A stretch of 64,000 nt of DNA from Siphonodentalium dalli (Eukaryota; Mollusca; Scaphopoda; Gadilida; Siphonodentaliidae): the NCBI GenBank assembly GCA_032622095.1, contig CP136068.1:126549989-126613988 (forward strand), in the 5' to 3' direction. This document shows, in pieces, positions 45,269-58,436 of this stretch (position 1 is its first letter; each line of letters opens with the position of its first letter). The notes under the pieces are model-generated. The model saw nothing but the letters and a program-made list of their open reading frames with translations. It was not told the DNA's origin and did not search any database. Made by a program: the position numbers and the translations under genes.

Positions 45269-46257
45269 ACGTACATGTGATCTTCAACTGGAATGGCTAT
45301 CGAGGTTAGGATCAATCGATAAATCATAATAGAGGATCTGCAGCAAACTCCAGGCAGAGTTATCTCCCATCGCTCGGTTGAGATACCACTGCCACGAGGA
45401 CATTTGGAAAGGATTCCTGACATGATTCTAGTTCTTATGTTTTAGGTTTAAAATTGTTTATGTCTCACTTTGTTCATATTGTTCTTATCACTACCGAAAG
45501 AATTACCACTATTGCAAACTTTTGGTGGTCAAAATAAAATAATAGATAACTAAATATAGTTCCGACGATACGTAAAAATAGCTGTCTCGGTCCGCAAAGC
45601 ACCATCCTTCCGGCAGTGATCGATTGCAGTGAAAACGGAGAGGGCGCTGCATTGAGTTTGGATAATTATGCAGTTGAAGCAGAAGGAAGGCTGATAACTC
45701 TAAATAGAACGTATTTATGGAGACACGCACTCGATATAATTATGTGTGAATGTGCATTGCGTCAACTGTTCCTGCTTCAGTGAACGTCAACAAATTCTCA
45801 TTTCTATTCGAAAAGGCCAAGATAAATACAGTGTGAGGATATTCACATCGAATATAACTATTCATAGTTCTGAAGGGGTCATTTTCACTTTAAAAGAAGT
45901 GCTGAATGGTATAAATGTTTTGAAAATGTGCTGAACGGTACACATGTTTTGTTATCGTCACCAACGCCGTTACTTCAAATGTGTTCCTGGAAGTCTGGGG
46001 CCATTCAATGTTTTCAGTTCAATTTAATTATCATTGCAACATAAACAATAATTATCAAACAGAAATCATGGCAGACGCGAAAACTAAAGGCCATATAGAA
46101 GGAGGTTTCAAAACATGTGTACCCTTCAGCACATATTCAAAACCTGTGTACCCTTCAGCACTTCTTTTGGTGAGAGTGACCCCTTCAGTATTAATTGTGG
46201 ACAGCTTGGCAGTTCTGGTCGAGCAAGCAGAATTATAGGAATTACTAAATCTAGTCT
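45269..46257. other. No gene recognised
   Basis: Short direct repeats around ACCCTTCAGCACATATTC occur near 46120-46160. Nothing else supported. Confidence 0.35.
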
Positions 46258-46565
46258 TAAAGGGATACTGTACCCAAAATGTTGTCGTTGGTTTCTATAG
46301 TCTCCGAGTCGGAGAATAAGGTAACAATTTTTCCTTTATTTGAAAGTCTGTTGAGTACGAAGTAGTGTTACGGATGGCAAATTTACCGGAATGCAAAAAT
46401 ACAAATTGTCGTTGTCGAGTAATTTGTGTACAGTTTTTAACCAAAAAACAAACAAATAAAAGTTATATTATATGCATACTAGTCCCATATTCTCATTTGA
46501 GTTATTGTATCGTCACTAGTCAGTTAGTGGCTTGAGTTTTCTCCCCGTATCATCATAATGTTTAA
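46258..46565. mobile_element. Truncated copy of the AAGGGATACTGTACCC family
   Basis: TTAAAGGGATACTGTACCC at 46258 and about 250 following bases match the left half of 15411-15966. The right terminus is missing. Confidence 0.6.
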
Positions 46566-46799
46566 AGGGACTCAAAAATAATCGCCACCATGTTGTTGTT
46601 GTTGTTGAAATCAGCTGTTCACTGCCTGTTCCTAACGCTTCTTCAAACTGCATGCATGGTTTATCTCCCCTGGTATGCTATAAATAGATTGGGGCTATAC
46701 CCCATTAGCTGTGTTTTGTCAGTGACAGCAAGCATGCATGGTTTCAGGATATCGTTAGAAAAAGACGAGATATATAATATTGAGCTTAAATTGGCAAAA

Positions 46800-47460
46800 T
46801 GCGATCAAATAGGACGTTTTCGTCAGCGCGAAGATGCCGAAAAATTGGAAAGTCCAGCGAATGGGGTGTCTTCCGCCATGCCCATGGATTTTGGGAAGTG
46901 AATGTGGATTTCCATGCAAATCAAGTTACGGAGTTGCACATACCTGCAATGTTCTGCATACTTCTCAGTCTTCTGAGTGTGACTTGCTGTGGTACAATAA
47001 GAAACAGCAGGTATTTATCTGGTGGGTCCGCTTTGTAAATTATAAAATTTTGCAATTAATATATTTTTGAGAAAAAATTTCTGGAATTACATCACTTGAC
47101 CTACATATTAATTTTGTCAGATTTGAAATATCAATATTGAATATAAAATTCAAAAATAAATACACCATCATCTATAATGCCAATGGAACAAGTTCCAATC
47201 GGACCTGCCAGATACATGTAAATACCTGTTGTTTTCAATACCACATCAAGTCACACTCAGAAGTACGGTATGTGCAACTCTAGTTCAGTCTTGAACGTAG
47301 TGCGTATCCTTCCTTGCTGGAAGCAGCAATCTGCGAAAGCGGTCATGTTGACCTAGTGCAACCAGCGATGTATATATTTACGTTCATGGTGCAACTCTAA
47401 ATGTTGCTCTGCAGATTTGCATGGAAATCCCCATTCAAAATTGGTCACTTGACATCCCTC
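46800..47460. repeat. Inverted duplication of a ~240 bp Cys-codon-rich segment
   Basis: The segment about 46840-47035 is repeated inverted at about 47190-47440. Shared blocks include TCTGAGTGTGACTTG, AACAGCAGGTATTTA and GATTTGCATGGAAATCC with their complements. In one frame the left copy encodes GSECGFPCKSSYG and SECDLLWYNKKQQ, followed by a CAG|GTATTT donor-like site. The right copy has a stop in the equivalent frame. It may be a decayed exon pair or element arms; the protein family is not recognised. Confidence 0.45.
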
Positions 47461-47614
47461 TTAAACTTAAAGAACAAATACCGGTACAGAAAAGAACAAA
47501 TACAGACGAGATGATGGATCAGTCACAGGCATGCTGTTTGAGGTAAAGCTCCCACCCCTCGAAGAATGAAGGAAAGAACAGTGACTGGTTCAATACCACA
47601 TAATAGTCAAGGGG

Positions 47615-47974
47615 TTGGTTTCAGCCCTGCCTAAGCCTGATTATCTAGAACACGAGAAGAAAGACACAAGGGAAATACAGCCAAAAAAAATTGAGGACTG
47701 TGTCAGTCAAAATCTGGTGGAGAAGGATGTGTGTAACAACACAGAATCGTTTCAACTTCTGCGTACCAGCAGCTCACAATACGAACACTCCTTCTTTGTT
47801 AAAACAACTGTGGAATGGAACTACCTGGAACAGTCGGTTGTTGATATCGGTGATATTGACGGTTTTCTATCTGCTCTGCGAGGAGAACAACAGTATGGAG
47901 TGTTTTCAACAATGCTTATAAACAAGGAGCTATTGCTTAAATATTTAAAATTTATGCTTGTTTATCATATATAA
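47615..47974 (+). pseudogene. Possible C-terminal remnant of a non-LTR reverse transcriptase
   Basis: A 119-codon frame. Its stretch SSSQYEHSFFVKTTVEWNYL followed by a VDSF-like FLSAL resembles the conserved end of many LINE ORF2 proteins (pattern Y..SFFPRT..WN.LP). No upstream reverse transcriptase motifs are present in any frame, so this would be a 5'-truncated copy. Similarity is by pattern only. Confidence 0.4.
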
Positions 47975-48074
47975 TAAATTATTTTTCAATTATTTCGCTT
48001 GCTGCTTATATTTATACTCCAAAATAATTTTGGATGGCTCAAACAACAACATTATCATTGCATATATTAAGTAC

Positions 48075-48497
48075 TATATGGGAGATTAATCTAACATTTA
48101 ATGGCTGATTGCATTTAAGTGTAACTCCATTACGCTTAAGAATAATTGGTTTGTATTGCCTTACAACGTTATATGTATTGGTAGGCCTACATGTATCTAA
48201 CTTAGTAAGGTTTAATGTTCTGGGCGGATGGTAAGATTACTAGCATCGTAATTGACTGCATCAATTTCAGCTTCAGGGGAGTTTTTCCAATTCTATAACG
48301 CTTTACTTTTAGTGTAAATGCATTATGTGTGATCGTAAATGAATTTTGCATAAGCATAATGTAATACGCTTAAGTATGGTATAATGGAAATCTAAATTAC
48401 ACTTAGGCATTGCGCATTAAGCTTAAATTTATGCTTAAGAATAATGAATTACACTTAAGCGTGATTAGCAATTAAATGTGAATTTGGCCTCCCATAT
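48075..48497. mobile_element. Foldback element with TTAAG-type palindromes, short copy
   Basis: Ends ATATGGGAG.TTAATC (48077) and GGCCTCCCATATG (48488). The interior has repeated AAGTGTAA, ACGCTTAAGAATAAT and TTACACTTAAGCG blocks in both orientations. Related to 51523-52752. Confidence 0.6.
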
Positions 48498-48625
48498 GTG
48501 TACTATTGTTGTTTCGTACACTTTGCCCCACGTGTTTGGTTGTTTCGCACCATATATTTGGCCATTTCTCACCACATGTTTTGTCGTTTCCCACAACTGT
48601 CATGCGTTCCTTTTGAAAAAGAACA

Positions 48626-48843
48626 TACAGTAATGCCCAAAGTAATTGACCCCTTAACCACACCAGGATTATGGAATAATAATTAAGGATTTAGTTGGAA
48701 ATATGGCTTGTTGCTATTCGTTGGAAAGCTCTCGTTGAGAGCTTTCCGATGAATGGCAACAAGCCATATTTCCAACTAAATCCTGAAAAATTACCCATAA
48801 TTCTGCTGTGGTTAAGTGGTCAATTACTTTGGGCATTACTGTA
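48626..48843. mobile_element. TA-flanked palindromic mariner-like MITE, copy 3
   Basis: TACAGTAATGCCCAAAG at 48626 and CTTTGGGCATTACTGTA at the right end. The two ~100 bp halves pair closely (TTTGGAAATATGGC-type arms, loop at GAGAGC/GCTCTC). Terminal TA on both sides. Confidence 0.85.
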
Positions 48844-51032
48844 TTAAGTTATCTGATGACAACGTGCCAATTGGACACATTTTTTTTTTAAATCCCATAT
48901 TGTTACAACAAAGTTCACGTTATTTAAAAAAAAAACATATCAATAGACCCAGTCTAAATAAAATTAGACCGTGTTTCATTTCTTTCTTACGAGTCTGGAT
49001 ATCTATCAGACTGCAATATACCTTATACTAAATGATACGATTCATCCAGATTATACCGGTATGAAACTGGCCACTTGGAAGGAAACATTTATGGGGGGGG
49101 GGGGGGAGACAACCCCACTGTGACATCGTCGCCACCTCCCTGACAGTCTGGAGTTAAAATGAACCTGGTTTCTCTGTGGATGAGTGATTCACCGATAATT
49201 GTTACTTTTGGCCTCTCATAACAAAAAGCATATATACACAAGCGTATGGTAATAGCGTATATGAAGACTGGAGAAAATTTCATACTAAAATAGGTTATCA
49301 GTACATACATGTGTATATACCAATCACATGTATATTGAGTTTAAAAACAAAGTTTCTGAACCCCTTCGGTTGTAAATAGAATGCACTCAGTGATTCTGAC
49401 TTCAAACTTGTGCCTCCTAATTATATAGGTTGATTGAGTTGAAAGGTTAGAAAATCAGTGCCCTTTCTTGAAATTATTTCTTAAGGAATAATCTGTTTCA
49501 TATTTTGATTACAGTTTAAAGATGGTCTATATATTCTTATTACAAGTTTTATATATTTTCCTGGGTATAAAATAATGTCTGGAAATGCTTCTATCAATTA
49601 CTGTTCATTCTATTTTGAATTTTCTGGTATATATACTAGTACATGTATACCTACAAATAATTTGTGACATTTTACTGCTTGAGGAAACGTTCGGAGCATA
49701 GCAAGCAGGAAAATAGTAAAAAAAGATTGTCCCAACTGATTATCAATCAGTTGTAATATTAAATGATAGAAGCGTTTCTGGACTGGTGTCTTTGACTTAT
49801 CATTATTATTTTATACCCTAGAAATTATAGAAAACATTTTAGGAAGAGATGATCCATCTTTAAGCCAAAGTTGATATATTTCTCCATGTTCTTCTAATAG
49901 GTGATGTTTTTATCGAATATATTTGCACATTTTACCCACTGCCGCACTGCGAGTGCATTGGTCCCTTTAATATTTCATGTAAAAGTGGTGAAAACTGTAA
50001 TATTAAACAAGAACAATAGCTTTAGTTAACACAAAATTCACTGAAATATTTTCGCAGTGGGGTTTCTGTGAGGAAAAAAATATTCAGACAGACAGATGGG
50101 GAGGGGTGTTGAAAAATGCTTGGGGAAAACAGTTGTAAAGGGGGAAAGAAATTGGTTGCGGGGCTGGGTGAATTGCAGAAATGGTCAAAGGTAAAAAAGT
50201 AATTTAAATCCATATACCCTGCTTTTCTCATGGCATTTTTTTGTGTGTTTTGTTGAATAAAATTAACTTATGACTGAGATTAATCCTTCAGTCTTGATGT
50301 CTGGGGCATAAATAGAAAAAAACAATCAGTAGAGAGTGCACTGGCTTAGAAGTTCAATACAAGTATTGTTAGCTTAATGTAGTTTTGATTACTCTGACTA
50401 CTGATGGTATACATGTACTAGCACCTGCCATAAATCATGAATAACAGAGGTGAATCATGAGTACCGGATACAAAAAATATAGGATAGAAGCCATGGTTAT
50501 TTCACACTATTATAAATATGAAAATAATTACATTTTTGCTGCTGAAGTTTTGTCCATAACTCCAGCTCATCAAGAAGTGTGAGACTGAATTATATCAAAA
50601 TATGTCATTTTGACAAAAAAATAATCCATTTGATGCTCAATGACAATTATTCTCAGTGAGATTATATCATACAGTTCCAGGAGATTTCACTCCATTGTCA
50701 CTATCCATATTTTCTTATCTGGTACCTGCTGGTACACAGAAAAATCACCTATTTGTTATTAGTATTCAGAATAGGAGTCTGGGGTCTGCCATGGGAGGGA
50801 GGGACATCATCAATATCATGAAGAGATATATTTAAGAAGACTATTTTAAATGATTTATTAATAGCTGTGATAGACTTGCAAATGAATTTATTAATTGAGT
50901 AATTGGCAATCATGAATATTTTTGTGGGACAAACCCCAGCTTCTGGCATGATTTAGTCCTTGTTTAAATTATTGTTGAATGTTGGTTCAACAGCCTGGAG
51001 CTATCTAGTTGAAATTGAAGAAACCCCCTCCC
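48844..51032. other. No gene recognised
   Basis: AT-rich sequence. Contains a G run near 49094 and open frames below 75 codons. No supported exon, RNA gene or element end. Confidence 0.35.
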
Positions 51033-52796
51033 CTAGATCATGCCATGAATCTTTACTCTGCTTAACGCCTGTAGAGATCTTATTCCATCAGTACAAAACT
51101 TGGGAACTGTTTTATGTTTTGATAGGGAACTTTATAACATTGAACAAACAAGGCAGGGAACATATTTCTTTGTTTATAATTGTTCCTCGATAATCAACTT
51201 CAAAGTATGGGGTGGTCCCAGCTCGAAAATGCATGCTTTTTGTGGCTTTAGTGAGCTGATATCACAAAAAACTGAATTAATTACCCTGGAGAAATTCCAT
51301 GAGTGTAAGTGCGCATAGCAAACTCACCCATCAAGTCTGTTAAATAATGTCATCTCGAGCTGGCACTTTCGCCTACTGATGAATAAACTGTTAAGCGACA
51401 GGTATTAACAAAGAAATATATTCCCGTGTTATTTTTTCAGCTTTATAAGGTTCCCTATCAAAACCTCAAAAAGTTCCCAGGTTTTTCACTGGTACAATAT
51501 GATTTCTACGGGCATTAGCCTCTGGGAGGCCAAATTGCCATTTAGTAATGAAGTGCGCTTAAGCGCAATTAATTGCACTTGAGCGCAATTAATTGCACTT
51601 AAGCACAAATAATTACACTTAAGCAGAATTACTTGAACTTATCATTGTTCTTAGGTGCAGTCGATTGCGCTTAAGCATAGTAATTTGTTCTTGAAAACAT
51701 AATTATTTGTGCTTAAGCGCAATAAATCTTGCTGTGCGCAATCAATTGGCTAATCTTAAGCGCATTTCATGGTTATATGTAACTATTATATAAAACACCC
51801 CTGGTGAATAAATAGGTTTATCCATAACTCAACCTAAGTTCTTACTGACATATCACCTCTTGTTTTCATTAGTTTGGATGGGTAGGGAGCAAGTCTAAGT
51901 TCTTTATTTATATGGTAGACTCGCGATAGCATTACCTTCTGTTTTAGTTCAGGCAATTCGTGATAGCATTGACTTCTGTATTAGTTGGGGCAACTTTGAT
52001 TTTCGAGTATATATACATGTGCACCATATGAGGGAGGCAGGTCCTCAGTGACACCATATTCGCGCTACAGTTTATGACATGGACATACTATAGATCTGTG
52101 CAAGAGACGCTGATTTAATAAAACTACCAGAGCTCGAGGAGTGAGACACCAAAGCTCCCGGAATGAAACACATATTTTTGGGACAGAGATGCTGATAATA
52201 TGACAATATTTAGGGTTTTTCACTCGATTTAAGTCAATAAGTACACCATATGAAGTGAGCAAACCCTCATACAGTGACACCACATTCTTGCTATATGACC
52301 ATAGCTATGGCCCAAATCTGTGCAAAAATTCTTTTAAAAAATTATATTAAAACATACTAGAGGAGACATCCATTTTTTGGATATAAGGGATGCTGATAAT
52401 TATATGACATTATGGATTATCTTTGATTGTTGCACACATACAGTTAGAGGTAACTGTACTAGGCTTATTTAAAAAGGTTAAAATTAGCACATGTTCTTCT
52501 TGTGATGCTTGGCGATACTCCAGGTTATGACAATTAATATTTCATGGGTAGGTTAGATAGTAGTTACAATTAATTGCACTTGAGCGCAATTAATCATGCT
52601 TAAGTGCAACTCATAATGCTTAAGCATGAATGCCCTATTTGTACTTAAGCACAATATTTTATCACACTTATGCACAATCGTTTTCCCTTAAGTGCAATAA
52701 ATTTTGCTTAAGCGCGTTCAATTGCACTTATAAATGTGAATGTGGCCTCTCATAATCATATTACCCAGAGCAGAGATCATTCATGGCATGATCTAT
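51033..52796. mobile_element. TAGATCATGCCATGAAT-family element, interrupted
   Basis: Left end TAGATCATGCCATGAATCTT (51034) and right end ATTCATGGCATGATCTA (to about 52796). Inner arms of about 150 bp pair 51040-51190 with 51380-51520. The right terminus is separated from its arm by the TTAAGCGC element at 51523-52752. Confidence 0.65.
51523..52752. mobile_element. Foldback element with TTAAGCGC palindrome arrays
   Basis: Ends GGGAGGCCAAATTGCC and AATGTGGCCTCTCAT. Array 1 (51545-51770) and array 2 (52562-52740) consist of GCACTTAAGCGCAATTAATT-like units, each palindromic. The centre (51780-52560) has two diverged copies of a block including CACCATATGA and CAGTGACACCA. No coding domain. Confidence 0.7.
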
Positions 52797-54454
52797 ACAC
52801 TTCCCCCAACAAAAAAATATATCTAATATTGGGGCACACATTTTGAAATTAGTCATTTTAATACTATACGGGTCACTGTTGAGACTTGTTGAATTTGAAT
52901 CTGCAGGGCCTGTATGTAGTCAGTGTAGGCCTAATGCAGCCCGTCCAATCCAAAGCCATACATGCATATATAGCTTAGTACATTTCAGTGTCAAATTGCA
53001 CTTGCTACATGTACATTTGTCTGACGCTATCTACCCACACTGTTTTTTTTTTAAATCTGCGTGTTTGAACGATTGGTTCTCCAACAGGTCCCATTGAGAC
53101 CCGAGTCACTCGGCTCCTTGTATCACCAGGCTGAGAATTCCCGCTGTTGACAATATTCAATTACAATGTCAACAACACACGAACTTATTCGAAACGAGTT
53201 TTGACCAGTTTTCCAGGCAATAATCGTTGAATTCATATGTGACGACCCAACATTCCCATTCAACGCACCATACACCGAGTTAAAATTCCGATAATCTAAT
53301 TCAAATGTACGTTCTAACTATAGGTTTTAATTAATTTACTTCGTCTTGAGAATGAGAGTGGATTTATTATTCCCAAGTCGTAAAAACAATCGTATCAAAT
53401 TGGTGACGAAAGGTCGCCGACCAATCGGATCGCGCGGATTGGAATTGTGGTTAAAAATAGTTATCTGCGGGATTCCGCCGTATATATATATATTATTGCT
53501 TCAGTCAATCGGGGTATATTGGTGAAGATTGTTGTGCCCGGTGACTTTAAACGATCGTGTGTGCGATCGGTTTAACAATCCAGTATCCCTCAATTACTTT
53601 ATTTGATTACCGGTACGTCGTGTACATGGAAATTCTTAATTTAGTTGACGCCATTTTATGGCTCCAGTCATAAATTCAATTTATATCAAATTATTAACTT
53701 TTAAATTATTAAATTTAAAGATATCCTTCAATTCCAGAAAATAATTTTTTTTTTAATTTACCTAGTATCTAGAGCCACTGTTTCGCAGAAAACGCTACTG
53801 CTGTCTACGAGTGGGGTTAAGGTCACTTGCACTTAATTTGTTCATAAGTCTACACTGTACACACCTTAGTAAAATTACACACAAAAATTTCCCACCAAGT
53901 ATGGGTACCTTATAAGTTGTATATAATAGCATTATACTACTCTCAATTTTGAATCTAGTTCTCCTCCAATTTTTGCTGCCAAAACCACACAAAGTGCACC
54001 AAATTGAACCCATTGTTGGGTGGATATATACCCCGGACACATATCATTCTCGAGCCTTGACACTCGGTTGGCTACAATAATGCTGGACTGGTCAGGTTAC
54101 TACGTTTTCAGAATTTTTATAATATATGGACCAGGAAACAGCTGTCTAGTTCTCACCTCACCACGCATGCGTGGGATATGGCCAATTCCATTTCTGTCAA
54201 TGACCCCAGTGCTCTTCTTCTCTAGTCTTGGAACGATGAATTCCGGTCGCGTCACGCCTCGTTGCCTTGGTAACTGATGCTTGTATTGGACCTGTGTATC
54301 GTCTTCTTTTGCGTTCGAACTTGGAAAGCGACATCTGTAGTATATTTTTGAAGGAATATGTTGTTTATGAGATCGGTGAAACCAAGATACATGTACATCA
54401 TGATTGTCCAGATACATGCAGTTAGGTATATGAGGTGTGTGCGTGTGTGTATTT
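52797..54454. other. No gene; contains a diverged TTAA-MITE fragment
   Basis: About 53540-53740 matches the middle of 15411-15966 (CGATCGTGTGTGC, CAGTCATAAATTCAATTTAT). Otherwise no exon or RNA gene supported. Confidence 0.45.
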
Positions 54455-56515
54455 AGAGGATCTCCAATGAGTTTTGTTGGAAATAAGATTTTTATGAAAC
54501 GAGTTTGAAGTTGATTCACAACGAGTCGTTATTAAACGAGTTTCATAAAATCTTATTTCCAAACATAACGAGTTGAAGATTTTGTATATCACCGGGGGGG
54601 GGCGTAAAAAAGTTGCGAGACGTGGGGGTGGATTTTTTACATTGCCATTTGTTTTACACCCACCCACCCTTTCTTGTATTTTTTTTTCATAAAATTTTAG
54701 ACACCCACCCCAAAACCCCAACGCTTTATGTTGGTCCCCTCTGTAAAAACGACCAACCGCTCTATATTGGTCCCTTCTTTGAAATACCAAATTAAATGTT
54801 ACTTCCTGTTTACAAACATGTACAAGACAAATATTTTCTTGGCTGATAATTATGCGATAATCAGCAGTAATCAGCGATAATCTCAACTAAATTGAACGCA
54901 AAGCAATCAACAAAGGTAGAATATGATGTGATTATATTGGTAAATTTATAACCCAGCCTATTCATCTGTGTGAGTAGATGCAAAATATGTTGAATCCCCT
55001 GGAATGACAACAAAAATTAACTAGGGCCAGTGTTAGGTCCTATAATAGAATAAAAAATTACACAAAATTAAATTTATCTTTTTTTCAGACATCAACTAGT
55101 AGGCCTAGCTATAGTAATACCAAAAAGGAAAATGTGCATATGAATTAGCTTTTATGTATGCCTGCATGACCACCGACCCGACCTCGCATTACGACTTAGG
55201 ACTAGGCCTAAAATATTGTTTAACGCGGATGGTCAATTTAGTGCCAAATCCATATACACGGATGTGCACTTTAGTGACATGTGACCGTGGAGATGAGGTC
55301 ACAGTAAGCGTAACGTCATTGTGTTGGTGTAGGGAAGATAACTCCAATTTGCTCTTCTTTTTACAGTATACCGGCTGTACTCTTGATTTACTATTATATG
55401 TCTACCTGTGTCTACTATATATTATTAACTTTATACATTATTCTGATACACTGAGAATACCGGCGGTTATTTAAACGAGTGGGAGCCCCGCGCCAGGGTG
55501 CTACTAATGCTCTGGGCCATAGTGTTCGAAGGGTTAAAAATAAAATGAGTTGCCCTGCGATGAGTGTCACATGGCCGTAATTGTATCACATATGTATCAC
55601 ATATGCTGATATGCAATCAATTTTAGTGTACAAACACTGATACAAATACTTATTTATACATTACACTCATGCATCAACTAACTGTATGAATAAAGAGTAT
55701 AAGAATTATTGTAATTAATATTCTGTCATGAGTTGTTAGCTGATATTGTCAGACTGCATTAAGTTCACCCTACCAGTAGAGCTATCTGCAGTATTTTTTT
55801 TATTGAACTACACCGTGAACTAGCCAATTTTCATTATAAAAACTGCCAAGCAAGCTGAAACAGACACAATAAAAAAAATTTGCGCGCAAAAAAAATCAAT
55901 GAAAATTTTGGGACCCACCCCCACAATATTCACTATTTTTTCCATTTTATATCAACTTATGGGGGTAATTATAACAATATTGAATGTATTAGTGCTTCTC
56001 ATTTTGCAACAAGCCACAACATATAAACAAATATGTTTAAAACAGTTGAAAATATGTCAATGAAAAAATAATGCAAAAAAAGTGGTCAAAAACTGTTTCC
56101 GGCCTCCACCCCACCCCCATACCTCACGTCTCGTAAACAAAAATCCCCCCCCCCTGATATCACATGAAAAAAATAGAGCTTTATGCCTTTTTAACTAAAC
56201 AAATCCTTAAAGGAAGCTTAAAATGCATACATTTACAGCGTTGACTGAGACGCTTCACAACATTTACGACAGTATTGCGCTCTCGGGCTGCATGGCGACG
56301 GAAAATATGATTACCAAATTTACCTCTTTGTTTTTGTGTCTATATATATTCATTAGTGCAACGAAATTGGACAAGAAATTAACTTTAATGATGAAATCAA
56401 CCAGTTTGCATTGTCTGGTGCTGGTGTCATGCGCGGCTTTTCGAAATAGTATTAATCCACCTGAATCAATGTAAAGTCATGTTGTTGGCGCGATGCCAAG
56501 TTGGCGGGAGGCACG
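54455..56515. repeat. Direct duplication copy A (split by a transposon)
   Basis: 54455-54592 and 56157-56515 together match 58437-58870. The first part is itself a small foldback (TTTTATGAAACGAGTTT and complement). The second part begins GAGCTTTATGCC and includes CATACATTTACAGCGTTG and AGTATTAATCCACCTGAATC. No conserved reading frame between the two copies. Confidence 0.7.
54593..56156. mobile_element. hAT-like element, 1.56 kb
   Basis: Termini CGGGGGGGGGCGTAAAAAAG and (inverted) CAGGGGGGGGGGATTTTTGT, both leading to CGAGACG. Flanked by direct repeats ATATCAC at 54586-54592 and 56157-56163; one further base would make an 8 bp duplication with a mismatch. The duplicate locus has the empty site ATATCAC at 58553-58559. 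The internal 106-codon frame at 55154-55474 has no transposase motif, so non-autonomous or decayed. Confidence 0.7.
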
Positions 56516-56559
56516 CGTCTATTTCACTTGTGAAATACACAATATATACGTATGTACAA

Positions 56560-56720
56560 GCTCCGGTGTCCGGGAACATTTTTTTTATTCTTATTATATA
56601 TTAATATATAATATAAATATATATTGATATCATATTGATGGAGACAAGGACATATGTAATAATATATCATTCATAATGTAATATATAATCATTAGTTTTT
56701 AAATGTTCCCGGACCCCTGT
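56560..56720. mobile_element. Short AT-rich MITE with GTCCGGGAACA ends
   Basis: GGTGTCCGGGAACATTTTT at 56563 is mirrored by AAATGTTCCCGGACCCC at 56700. The centre is almost pure A/T with TATATAATAT palindromes. Confidence 0.55.
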
Positions 56721-58436
56721 GAATACAAGTATACGGGAGACGTTGCTGTGATATTTTTAATTGCGGGTGGTGCACAGCTCCAAAATACCCGCACAAAAAA
56801 GACGTAGACCAAGTCTTCTCGGACTCGGTCCACAACAGCTTGGGATACCGGTTGGCTTGATGTTGTTTTTGGACCGAGTTCCATCCCGTTAAATATAGAG
56901 GGCAGCCTTTATCAAACATGCATATATCAGAGGTCAGTTAAATGCATGGGCGGCGTTCGTTGCAGAAATATTCATATGTGTTCAAATCGCCATCAACAGA
57001 AGGAATATTAAAATATATATAGTTTTGTTCATATACCAAACATAATCAGCGCGTAAATAGTATATTTTGAACACGTACGATGGTGTACGTAAACAAGAGC
57101 CTGCTCGTGTTACAGAAGTTTTGCTTCTGTTTACATAACACAGCGCAATTATATTGGTTAATCACACACAAATGATTTAAACGCTCTTTGTTATTTCCAT
57201 ATCAGGAAAACAGTAACAAATAACGCTCTTTGTGTTTACCATATCCGGATCTAAACAAAAGCCAGGTCCTGTAACGTTTTTTGCTTTTGTTTACATAACA
57301 AAGGAAAAACATTTGACAATAACATACCGTTTATGCCATATTTCTGATTGGCAAAAGAACAAGGTCTGTCTATATTTCACTATTCTTTCTGTTTATGGCG
57401 CTTTTGACGGAGGTGAATATTTTAACAGCATACCCACCACCAACGCCGCCCGTATCTTTAAATGTCAAAGCAATGAGATTTATAAGTAACCAAAGCCTTG
57501 TTTCCGAGAGAAGTTCGATTTGTCGGGCTGTCAGAAAATGAATGTAAACAATACATTAAACGATCGTACCATACCTACATATGTACCCTCTTCTATATAT
57601 ATCACGTTAAATGAAGACAAATTAATTGCCGACGTGTCAGATGGTTAATCACATTCATGGATGCACGTGGTACTCATAAGTGTGCCAGCACTGTCTTGTC
57701 CTCCAATCCAAAATAAATATGTTGAAACTAAACGTGAATGTCCGGGCTCCTTGTGTACATGTATAGTACGTCTTTTGCGTGAAAGCCCAAAATAGAAGTG
57801 CAACGGGCGGGACTCGGTCCAAAACAGCATCAACCCACCGATAGCCCAAGCCACAGGGGCCTGTAACGCGCTCCGCAGGCCCGCCCCACCCATTTGCACT
57901 GCCCATATACCCGCTTCTGTATACGCGCCTGCTGCACGTTAATGGTACTATAATAAGGACCATTATACAGAAGGGGCGTATGCTGATAATCATTACGGTT
58001 CGCGATCACACAAGATCGCGGATTCGAATTTTATGCAGCAAACTGTCAAAAAAATGGGGAGTTAAATTTTCAGCCCACCTTTGATCAAGACGACTGCAGT
58101 CTTCAACTTCAACATGTATCACTGGAACGAGTACTAAAAGTCAATCACGAAACTTAACTTGAGTCAACAATCTACAAAACCCACATACCCTCAATACAAA
58201 AACTGGAACCAACCACCAATCTAACAGACTAAAATGTCATAATACATTTTTTTGACAGTCGAAGGTAATTTTATATGTTATGTCATTTATAGACACTGAT
58301 CGATATACGTTATTATGGTGTACAAGGAGAGTCAGAGAGTGAATGGTGAGTGTGCACCCATATGTGGTTTCACTATAATATTAAAATTATTTGTTTGCTT
58401 ACATGTATGTTTGTGTGACATCACTGTCTGTATAGA
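56721..58436. other. Repeat-rich spacer, no gene supported
   Basis: A block with GGACTCGGTCCAAAACAGCA (57811) also occurs near 56823 and 56870 in both orientations, implying another inverted-repeat element. Two related blocks around TTACATAACA.AG occur at 57130 and 57290. No exon seen. Confidence 0.45.

Noticed and set aside
55154-55474. 106-codon frame inside the hAT-like element as a transposase
   Set aside because: Too short and lacks BED finger or hATC motifs.
58005-58045. Second tRNA-like GATTCGAATT with a CGCGATC stem
   Set aside because: It is a short palindrome (CGCGATC..GATCGCG) without acceptor or anticodon arms.
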